Source: Euleptes europaea (Eukaryota > Chordata > Lepidosauria > Squamata > Sphaerodactylidae). From it: DNA of 64,000 bases. Of this stretch, positions 55,346 through 64,000 are shown one piece after another (within the stretch, counting starts at the first letter, position 1; every line of letters begins with the position of its first letter). The notes beneath the pieces are model-generated. The model saw only the letters and a program-made list of their open reading frames with translations, had not been told where the DNA came from and made no database searches. The position numbers and the translations under genes were made by a program. The stretch is taken from contig NC_079322.1 of NCBI RefSeq assembly GCF_029931775.1, forward strand, positions 21,278,542 to 21,342,541. The letters are read 5' to 3'.

Positions 55346-56223
55346 TTCCCCCTTTTGTTTTTTGTCCTATGTGGATGGCAGCAGAAAAGGTTCTCATGCC
55401 TCCATCCAAGATGGCATGTAAAAGAAATGCCTCTGCAGCCCACCTTGGACCCCTACTAGCTCTGGCAAAGGGGCAAGAGTCCATGACTGAAGCGCCACAC
55501 CTGCCGTCTCCGCCCTTGTTGGTGCCCATGCCAATCTGATGCCCGAGGCCGCTGCTTGTGTGGCTTGACCAGCAAACCAGCCCAGCTTATACATGCAGGT
55601 CGCCAAGCTACACATTGGAGGATTTCTATTGAGAACTGGATCATGTGTTTCATTGACACATGTTTTATAATAATAAAGTCAAGGGAAATAGAGATTTGGA
55701 AAATGGATACAGGCGGCATTCGGATGTCAGGATGTATTTGTGATGAGCCTGAGGTGGGCTTATTCTTTATTCTTCCTGTTTTGGGAAGTCTTCAGTCAAA
55801 TTCAAATTTGTCATGGCTTCCTAGTTAACCGATTGGGATTCGTATCTTTCTCAGTAACCAAGATTCAAAGCCAGAATTAAGCCACAGAGCTTGGAAGACC
55901 TAGACGTTATTGCTGAGCTGCCCCCTCCTCTGTTTTACCTGAAGTAAGGCGGCTGCAGGCAGCAACCAATTCCTTCTGTTCTGAAGGAGTCAATATCTGT
56001 CAGGAGGGGAGAACTAGAAAACATGCTGGAAAAGAATGCTTCATCTACTTTCATATGTATCACCAGCTTTCCTTTTTTATGTGTTCTGCACTGAAAGACT
56101 CAAATTCAAGATTTATGTACCATTCAAAGAGTTTTTAGGGCTCAGTGGAATATTCCCCCCTTCTAATTGTCGTAAGCATACCTTCCCACTCATGCTGGCT
56201 ACAATTCTACATTAATGTCACCC
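55346..56223. other. Intergenic, nothing recognised
   Basis: No gene, RNA or clear repeat seen. Confidence 0.5.
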
Positions 56224-56540
56224 TTGGGAGACAGCGTGTTGTAGTGGTTAAAAGCGGTGGTTTGGAGCGGTGGACTCTGATCTGGAGAACCCGGTTTGAT
56301 TCCCCACTCCTACGCATGAGTGGTGGAGGCTAACCTGGTGAACTGGATTTGTTTCCCCACTCCTCCACATGGAGCCAGCTGGGTGACCTTGGGCTAGTCA
56401 CACTCTCTCAGTCCCACCTACCTCACAGCGTGTCTGTTGTGGGGAGGGGAAGGGAAGGTGATTGTAAGCCGATTTGAGTCTCCCTTAAGTGGTAGAGAAA
56501 GTTAGCATATAAAAACCAACTCTTCCTCTTCTTCCTTCCC
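56224..56540 (+). mobile_element. tRNA-derived SINE, long copy
   Basis: GTTGTAGTGGTTAAAAGCGG head, duplicated middle (GATTCCCCACTCCTACGCAT and GTTTCCCCACTCCTCCACAT), GGGTGACCTTGGGCTAGTC, tail ACCAACTCTTCCTCTTCTTC. Confidence 0.85.
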
Positions 56541-56839
56541 GCCCTTCCTTTCAAAATTCTCTACTTCTCTATCTGCAGCTACATCTTTTGTTCTACAAAT
56601 CCACAGTCTCCCCACGGCAGTTGTAAAGTTTAAAAATACTTATATCAACACCACCCTCAGGTGGATTTTTTCAGCGACACCTCTATGATACGTGAGCATT
56701 CTAGATTGACAGTGTTTCCTTGCATGTGGAACGATGACCCCACAATGCCCTGGAGGAATGCCTCTCAAAGGAGGATTTTTCAGGTGTCGTATTGAGTCAG
56801 GCCACCCAGTATCTGTGAGTCAAATGTTGTCCAATCCTC

Positions 56840-57330
56840 ATACCATTTTGGAGAAGAAGGATCTTGCTGTACTTTTACATGATTCTGTAAAATCCAGGCT
56901 GGACTACAGTAACACAATGTATATGGGGTTGGCCTTGGTGATAATGACTCAAAAATTTCAACTAGTGAAGAATGCTGTTACCTAACTCTTGGGAGAGTTT
57001 GGAAGGTTTCCCATCTATTCTGTGGCAACTGTATTGGTAGTTGGTTAGTTTCAGGGCCAGATTCAAAGTGCTGATTTTCATCTTTAAAGCCCATCCCACG
57101 GACGAACTTCTCTCATGAGGTTTGGAGCTGTTCTAATGGCATTTTTTTAATAGAACATAAAGCCTGTCTCTTTTGGAAGGCCCTCCTGAGTGGGCATCAG
57201 GTCACAGCTGCAGTTGATTTTATTATATTCAGTCAGCATTGGTTATAGTTTCTTTTGTTGTCATTTGCTTGCTTTATTTTGTGAACATCCCCTTGAGCTT
57301 TGGAGAGACGGAGTATAAATGTTTTAAATC
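56840..57330 (+). mobile_element. L2/CR1-like LINE 3' end
   Basis: The frame reads VKSRLDYSNTMYMGLALV and KFQLVKNAVT, matching the L2-type reverse transcriptase end; the 3' tail has CCCCTTGAGCTTTGGAGAGA and GTATAAATG. Confidence 0.75.
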
Positions 57331-57585
57331 AGGAGTTGCCATCCTTTTCTTTATTGAGAGCTACGTCTGGGTGACAAAAAACATCCCAAACCTCTACTCC
57401 TCACACCATCACCTTACCAAAACTTGTTCAGTTCTAGAAACAGAGCATGATCTAGGAAGAGCACAAGAAATGAAGCTATCAACTAAGCAACCCAGGGAGA
57501 AACCTTATGAAATAAAAGCTTTTTAAAAGAAAAGCCTGGAACAGTTTAGTGATTTTTTTCCCCTGGGACTTCTAAAGGAGGAGGA

Positions 57586-57905
57586 AGAGAAGAAAAAGAG
57601 TTGGTTTTTATATGCCAACTTTCTCTACCACTTAAGGCAGAATAAAACAGGCTTACAGTCACCTTCCCCTCTCCACAACAGACACCCTGTGAGGTAGGTG
57701 GGGCTGAGAGAGCTCTATCAGAGCTATGACTAGCCCAAGGTCACCCAGCTGGCTTCGTGTGTAGGACTGGGGAAACAAATCCAGTTCACCAGATTACCCT
57801 CTGCCGCTCATGTGGAGGAGTGGGGAATCAAACCCAGTTCTCCAGATCAGAGTCCACCATTCCCAACCACCGCTCTTAACCACTACACCACACAAGTGAC
57901 TCTAC
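57586..57905 (-). mobile_element. tRNA-derived SINE, long copy
   Basis: Inverse orientation of the family at 56.2 kb: head GTGTAGTGGTTAAGAGCGG, tail AAAAACCAACTCTTTTTC. Confidence 0.85.
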
Positions 57906-58034
57906 AGTAGCCAAGCTTGTCCACCGGAGACCCATTTTAAATAAGCCAACAATTAAATAGATTCTGGATCTCTGTAGTCCGAGTGGCAGGTTGGAGGCTT
58001 GCTGATCCTCACATGTGTGTGACCGTCTAGAGTA

Positions 58035-58248
58035 GTGTTGCCAGCCTCCGTATGGAGCCTGGAGTTGTCCCAGAATTAGAACTGGTCTCCAGATTCCAGA
58101 GATCAGTTTCCCTGGAGAAAATGGCAGCTTCAGAGGGTGGGCTCTATGGCACTATATCCCACTGAGGTCCCTCCCCTGCCCAAGCCCCATAATTTTCATG
58201 CTGTTCCCGCAAATCTCCAGGAATTTACCAACCTAGAGTTGGGAACAA
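58035..58248 (+). mobile_element. hAT MITE, old copy
   Basis: AGTGTTGCCAGCCTCCGTAT to AGAGTTGGGAAC. Confidence 0.8.
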
Positions 58249-59382
58249 CATATAAAAACACCTCATTTCCCAGTGCTGTATTTTTAAATTAATGATTATT
58301 AATAATTTTTTGCAAAATGGTATGCAAGAATTTTATTCACTTGTTTTATAAGGGCCTGGGTGGGTGAATGTTTAGATTTTCAGAGCTAAGCTGTAAAATC
58401 TAGTCTATCCAACGGTCATTTTTGCATGGTCAATTTTGATGCTCACTCAAAGCTCTTTTTTAAAATGCGACTTTAGAAATGTCTTTTCACGGTCTTGACA
58501 CAAAAGAAGAAGTTCTACTCCCCCCACTCACCTGCTTCTTTGTTCTTGTTTGCATAGCCATTAGCATATGCATAGCTAAAGTGCCTCTGTTGTTTTGCAT
58601 TGTTCCTTGAGGGGGATTCTTCGCAGCAAACACCAAAGGTTGCGCGTTAAATGGGCTCTTTTGTAATGAGAAGAAGGTACGCGCCAACTTTGCAGTCATT
58701 TACGAAATGACGGTTCAGCATGCAAAATTAAAAAAAATATATGGGGGGCAATTCAGCCTGGAATACGCTGCTAATTACCATGCAAAAATGGCCAAAGTGC
58801 TCTACAATGGATTTTTCTTTCCTGTAAGAATCTGAATGTCAGCCATTCATCAATCCATTGGCACTCAGATTTTCACTTTAGGCAAATAATCAATATCCTC
58901 AGATATCCCGGCTGTGATGAAAGAGATTATCAATGCCTGATATAATGGGGATATTTTTAATGCAGCGTAGAGCTTGGCAAGTAGTTGTCATGGTTTCTGA
59001 GTCTGGCATATGGGGGGGAATCAAAGAATGGTCTGAAGTACACAATAGAATGGAAGACTTTATTTGCAAATGGACTTGGAGTACTGTTCAAAACATGGGG
59101 AGTGGGTGGTAGATCTTGCCTGTTGTTTCTCTCCACTGCTGCTGGGAAATGGGAAAGAGCTATTGAATCTACTGGCATCATATGTTGCATTCCAGTATTT
59201 GCTGTATTGTCCTCATGTCTATTTTCAAATATTATTTGTGACATTTAAAAAAATTGAGTTTTTTCAAAATATTGGCCATTTCTGCACTAAGTTTTTTCAA
59301 CGCTTAATGACATGCTTTATCATTTCTTGAATGCTCCATTTTCCCTCCGTTTGGTATTGGAAATGGTTCGCAATCACTTTAT
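58249..59382. other. Intergenic, nothing recognised
   Basis: AT-rich; no gene or repeat boundary seen. Confidence 0.5.
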
Positions 59383-59395
59383 CCTGGTGTTTTTG

Positions 59396-59883
59396 GGGGT
59401 TACCTCACTTTGTATTCCCACCGATGTATTAAGAGTTTGAAAATGTTATAAAAAATACTGTTCGCACTTTCTATGTATTCCCAGCGATGTATTAAGAGTT
59501 TGAAAATGTTATAAAAAATACTGTTCGCACTTTGTTTGGCCCCTTTAGCTGTGAAGACGTCTTCCAACCATTTATAAGCCGCAGTATCCTAAAACCCTTT
59601 TAAAGCGATGTTTTTTATAACATTTTCAAACTCTTAATACATCGCTGGGAATACAAAGTGTGGAACCCCCATCGCTTTAAAAGGGTTTTTGGATACCACG
59701 GCTTATAAATGGTTGGAAGCCGTCTTCACAGCTAAAGGGGCCAAACAAAGTGCGAACAGTATTTTTTATAACGTTTTCAAACTCTTAATACATCGGTGGG
59801 AATACATAGAAAGTGCGAACAGTATTTTTTATACTGTTCAAAACTCTAAATACATCGCTGGGAATACAAAGTGCGGTAACCCC
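59396..59883. mobile_element. Foldback element with tandem units in each arm and 13-bp flanking repeat
   Basis: GGGGTTACCTCAC to GCGGTAACCCC ends; CCTGGTGTTTTTG at 59383-59395 and 59884-59896. Each ~230-base arm holds two copies of a ~72-base unit with GATGTATTAAGAGTTTGAAA and ACTGTTCGCACTTT; one extra unit is in the centre. No coding part. Confidence 0.85.
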
Positions 59884-59896
59884 CCTGGTGTTTTTG

Positions 59897-60569
59897 ACAA
59901 ACGCTTATACAACGTTTTCCTCTATTCGGTTTTAAGGACTACTTCCCCTGAGGTGCAGACAGGTTTATTCATTTTTCTGCCCCTCCATTGTCTACACCCA
60001 CCTTTCCATCCCATTCGCTCCTCCCTCCCCGTTCCTCCCAACAACCATTTTCTGTTCTTTTTCCCCCCTGAACTTCTAAAGGACTACCAAAAGATTGTTG
60101 GTTTGGATTGCTGAACTTGCAAATGAAAGTTAGAGCGTTGGACTCACCAACCCCCTTGGGCACGACTTATCTTTTACCTGGCCTCTGCATTTTGTAAGCA
60201 GGCTGCCCAAGAGGGGAGCTGCAGGGGAGGGAGAGGTCCTCATTTGTGTGCTGTGTGTGCGTCTTGTACTGTTGATGAGAGCAAAACCACAAACATGGCA
60301 CAAGTGGCTATGCGCCCGCACGGCTCCCTGCTCTGCTTGTCCACTTTCTCCGCTTGCTTTCACGTTTTAAGTGGCTGCGAAAACAATAAAGGGGGCGAGG
60401 AGGGGGCAGTGTCCCGCACGTCTGCAACGTCATGAATGATGCAATGTTCTCCCTGGGAACATAGGGTTTACTCTTCAGGAAGAGCGGACAGGGCGAAACA
60501 TTCTCAGGATGAAGGAAAGAGGCAGAACGTGGACAAAAAAATGGAACACACTGCGAAACCCAATGGTTC
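59897..60569. other. Intergenic, nothing recognised
   Basis: Pyrimidine-rich part at 59990-60070; otherwise featureless. Confidence 0.5.
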
Positions 60570-60625
60570 AACAACAAGGATATTCATTTATTCATTCATT
60601 CATAAACCTTTAATGGCATATAAAT
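60570..60625 (-). mobile_element. Short LINE 3' end with (TGAA)n tail
   Basis: ATTCATTCATTCATAAACCT and TTAATGGCATATAA read on the minus strand as a severely 5'-truncated LINE tail. Confidence 0.45.
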
Positions 60626-60980
60626 TGTTACAAACAATGAGGATATTCTGAGGTAAGTGATTAGTGCGGAAACGGCCACTGTCTAAACTTTGCTTCTTTA
60701 TTTTTATAGTAGAATATTTTCCTTTGCTTAATTACTTACTTACTTCTTACTTATTCCCAGTGACTGAGGCATTCCTGAATTGATAGATTTATTACCACGA
60801 TCATATATTCCCTGTGCATGCGTGTTAATTTTCTCTTTGCAGCCAAAGTGACCATTCATTAGTTTCCCTTTTATTTGTTGCAAACACATACTCAAGACAC
60901 TAGGCAACACTGCAGGGACTTTTCCTAGCCTGCACACCCAGTGTGTGCTGACAGATGTTGCTCATTCCCCTACATTAGTC

Positions 60981-61194
60981 ATAGAGTTGCCAACCTCCAG
61001 GTGGGGCCTGGAGATCTCCTGGAATTTCAACTGACCTGACTACAGAAATCAGTACCCCTGACTGCTTTGGAGGGTGGACTGTATAGTACTATACCCTGCT
61101 GTATAGCACTATACTCCCATCTTCAAACCCCACCTTCCGCAGGACCCACCCACAAAATCTCCAGGAATTTCCCAACCCAGAGTTGGCAACCATA
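60981..61194 (+). mobile_element. hAT MITE with internal duplication
   Basis: TAGAGTTGCCAACCTCCAGG to GAGTTGGCAACCATA; GTATAGTACTATACCCTGCT is partly repeated inside. Confidence 0.85.
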
Positions 61195-61561
61195 CCTGGT
61201 TAGGGTGTGGCTTCAGATGAGGTCCTTCCCCAGGCAGTTGGATGTGTCAGCCTGCAGTGTCTGGTTTGCCCTGCCTCTTCCATCCATAGATGCCTCCGGA
61301 TACTTGCCAAACTAATTCAGTTGCAACAAACCAAGCCTGCTCTAATCCTGCCAAGTGACAACTCCTTAGTTGGAGCCTAACAAGTATAAGGCAGACCTGT
61401 TCCACTACCCAGGCACCCTTGGCAGAAGCAGTGAGAAGCAGGTGGAAAAGAGGAATTCAAAGACAATTAAATAGGGACCCAAACAATTCCCGTTTGGCCT
61501 GAGATGACCAGCTAATCCAACATGGGATCAATAGGGAGGGATGATGGGTCAGTTCACTCTG

Positions 61562-61720
61562 GGGTTGCCAGGTCCCTCTTTGCCACCAGCGGGAGGTTTT
61601 GGGATGGAGCCTGAAGAGGGCAGGGTTTGGGGAGGGGAGGGACTTCAATGCCATAGAGTCCAATTGCCAAAGCAGCCATTTTTGCCAGGTGAACTGATTT
61701 GTGCCGGCTGCAGATCGGCA
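61562..61720 (-). mobile_element. hAT MITE, 3'-truncated
   Basis: GGGGTTGCCAGGTCCCTCTT to GATTTGTGCCGGCTGCAGAT. Confidence 0.85.
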
Positions 61721-61845
61721 AGAAATGGGCTTGAGAACCCCCAAATATAGCAGATGAATTTTTTAAAAAATGTGAAGGGCGCCAAGTTAGTGGAAAGCAC
61801 AGGGCTTCTTTGGGGGGAAGAATCAGGTTTATGAACAATTCTTTC

Positions 61846-61982
61846 ACATGGTTTCTGAACAATTGTTTCACATGGTTCTGCCTAAAATAGAAGGAAAGGT
61901 TAATTATCTGAGGTAAAGAAAGTATCTTGTCTGATGGAACTAGGGTTGCCAACCTCCAGGTGGTGTCTGGAGATCTCCCAAA
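61846..61982 (+). repeat. Duplicated segment copy 1, with MITE left end
   Basis: TTGTTTCACATGGTTCTGCC, TTATCTGAGGTAAAGAAAGT, GATGGAACTAGGGTTGCCAA. The MITE start at about 61942 runs uninterrupted through AACCTCCAGGTGGTGTCTGG, unlike copy 2. Confidence 0.85.
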
Positions 61983-62350
61983 AAATTACTATTTATGGTA
62001 CATCCCACAAAGAGGTAAAGCATACAGTAAGGTCTCATGCTAAACTTACAGTGCAGACATTTGGTATAAATTTAATAATAAATAAATAAAATAACTGGCA
62101 AGTTAGTCCAGACTGAAATAACTCTGCAGAGGATTGTGCATCACTCCTCTTTGCCTTGCTTGCTTGGGAATTTATTTTAAAAATCAAGAAAATACGTTGA
62201 TATTTATAGTACAAAGTAATGGGGGTTCTTTTCTTTAACTTTAATGAACCCCTTTACTTAGCGAGAAATGGGCTTGAGCACCCCCAAGTTAGTGGAAATC
62301 ACAGGACTTCTTTTGGGGCAAGAATCAAGTTTATGACTACATCTGATTTA

Positions 62351-62563
62351 GGGTTGCCCACTTTGGCTTGGGAGATTCCTGGAGATTTGGGAGTGGTGCC
62401 TTAGGAGGGCTGAATTTGGGGAGGGAGACCAGTGAGATTGTCATCTTTATCATAGAGTCTCCCCTTCAAAGCTGCCGTTTCCTCCAGGAGAACTGATCTC
62501 TGTAGTGTGGCGATCACCTATAATCCTAGGAGAACTCCAGGCCTCTCTTGGAGTTGGCAACCC
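62351..62563 (-). mobile_element. hAT MITE
   Basis: TAGGGTTGCCCACTTTGGCT to GGAGTTGGCAACCCT. Confidence 0.88.
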
Positions 62564-62980
62564 TCTTTGGGTGGAGAGTCTCGCATTATTCCAGTGAATT
62601 ATGAAAATAACTGATTTTAGCAGTAGTAAGGGATATAAATATTTAAAATAGAAATATCTCTTGGTTTTTGAAAATGACATGAATACCGTTGTGACTGCAT
62701 GCTACCTCACAAACAAGGCCAGGACCTCAGGTGCTCACGGGCAGTTTGCTCAGGCAGATGCAGCTTGACTCTGTAAGGAGAGTGGGAGCCCGGAGGGCTT
62801 TTCCTCTTGACTGAATCCAGAAGTAGGATATCTTTCCATAACTTTGCTTGTGGAAACCCGTCCAGGTTGGTATGCCTGCCTGACATATGTCTAGTTAGGA
62901 AGGGTGGGGCCCGCAGTTTGGGGACAGAATCCGGTCATTGCAGCTTTCAAGCTCTAGATTTCCACACTAATCAGTTCCGT

Positions 62981-63092
62981 TTCTGAACAATTGTTTCACA
63001 TGGTTCTGCCTAAAATAGAAGGAAACGTGAATTATCTGAGGTAAAGAAGGTATCTTGTCCGATGGAACTAGGGTTGCCAACCTCCAGGTGGT
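62981..63092 (+). repeat. Duplicated segment copy 2, with MITE left end
   Basis: Near identical to 61846-61960; its MITE starts at 63069 and is broken by PLE element 5 after AACCTCCAGGTGGT (63079-63092). Confidence 0.88.
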
Positions 63093-63991
63093 GCAAAAAT
63101 ATAAACAGAGCTGCTTAAGGGAAAAGCTTATTTAGAAATTGCAATTACTATGGCTCAAAATAAGAAATGATATCACTTTGTACGCATAATATTGCAGATT
63201 AGATATTGGTGCAAAATATATTAAATTATAATACTGTAAATAAAATTCTGACAATAAACTATTTCATTGGTATTAAACTCATACAAGTAGTTTTACAAAT
63301 AAATATAGGAGTATGGCCAATGTAAAACTTCTTACAATAGGTCAATAGGACAAATAAATGAGCATCTTGTTACAAATCTGTTATACAACATATAACAAAA
63401 AAAATGTAGTAAGCATGAACCAGGACACAATGCTCATGAGTATTATTGTAATCTTTACAAAATTACATGTAAAAAGTTTTAGAACTATAATATCACTATA
63501 ATATCACTTAGCAAGCATTGTCTTTACTTTTAGTCAACAGTCTTCATACAAGAAGCTTAGGCTCTTGTTACAACCACGTTGCATAAAGCTTATGCTTTGA
63601 AAAGAAATTGTGAAATTAATACAATTCAAAGCAACATAAAAAGAGGACACGGGACTGGACACAGGTGGCTGAAGAAGGAAGAAACAAGATCTTTTACTGG
63701 GGACTTGTCCCACCCTTTTGTGTCCTGGTTCATGCTTACCACGTTTTTTTGGTATATGTTGTATAACAGATTTGTAACAAGATGCTCATTTATTTGTCCT
63801 ATTGACCTATTGTAAGAAGTATTACATTAGCCAAACTCCTATATTTATTTGTAAAACTACTTGTATGAGTTTAATACAAATGAAATAGTGTATTGTCAGA
63901 GTTTTATTTACAGTATTATAATTTAATATATTTTTCACCAATATCTAATCTGCAATATTATGCCTACAAAGTGATATCATTTCTTATTTTG
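63093..63991. mobile_element. PLE-type element 5, inverted repeats, in MITE site
   Basis: 899 bases between AACCTCCAGGTGGT (63079-63092) and AACCTCCAG (63992-64000, cut by the window edge). Arms of about 240 bases (about 63155-63400 and 63750-63991) are inverses; a ~62-base extension is on the left only. The centre has GGCTGAAGAAGGAAGAAAC. No recognised coding part. Confidence 0.88.
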
Positions 63992-64000
63992 AACCTCCAG

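Noticed and set aside
59396-59883. CRISPR-like or satellite array
   Set aside because: The units are few and arranged as an inverted pair in a foldback element in vertebrate DNA.
23404-63991. MITE-site inserts as copies of one duplicated locus
   Set aside because: Their end sequences, lengths and surrounding DNA differ, so separate insertions explain them better.

Overview
This is a stretch of vertebrate nuclear DNA, most likely from a squamate reptile (lizard, possibly a gecko). The reasons are a spliced multi-exon gene, large AT-rich introns, Sauria-type tRNA SINEs with ACCTTT-like tails, 5S-rRNA-derived SINEs, Penelope-like elements (PLEs), L2/CR1-like LINE tails and very many short hAT transposons. 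The species call is inference; the two host genes are recognised from their protein sequence.

Host genes (both on the minus strand). Positions 40-27945 hold what looks like the complete coding part of NME8 (TXNDC3), an axonemal/sperm-tail protein made of one thioredoxin domain and three NDP-kinase-type domains. I could place 15 coding exons; their phases agree throughout and give a 601-residue protein (human about 588). Positions 36919-37860 hold the main coding exon of GPR141, an orphan class A receptor. In mammals GPR141 lies immediately upstream of NME8 in the same orientation, with ELMO1 beyond it, so the order is conserved and 38-64 kb is probably the GPR141-ELMO1 intergenic region. I see no gene there.

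Mobile DNA. More than 30 copies of a ~210-bp hAT-type MITE (ends TAGGGTTGCCA/TGGCAACCCTA, 8-bp target duplications) are scattered across introns and intergenic DNA. Other repeats are: several SINE families; L2-like and other LINE pieces; a solo LTR fossil at 31.6-32.0 kb; a 1.6-kb hAT element with perfect 8-bp duplications at 53.7-55.3 kb; a GC-rich hAT remnant at 43.7-45.4 kb with a partial relative at 41.2-41.8 kb; and foldback elements at 18.2, 38.8 and 59.4 kb.

Most striking observation. Five PLE-type elements with inverted terminal repeats (23.4, 29.8, 33.7, 40.3, 63.1 kb) and a 77-bp palindrome (38.8 kb) sit at exactly the same nucleotide of the hAT MITE, after AACCTCCAGGTNNT. Where both ends are visible, this 14-bp sequence is duplicated. 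The inserts differ from each other in sequence, and one carries a GIY-YIG endonuclease-like segment. This looks like a group of site-specific PLEs that use a high-copy MITE as their landing pad.
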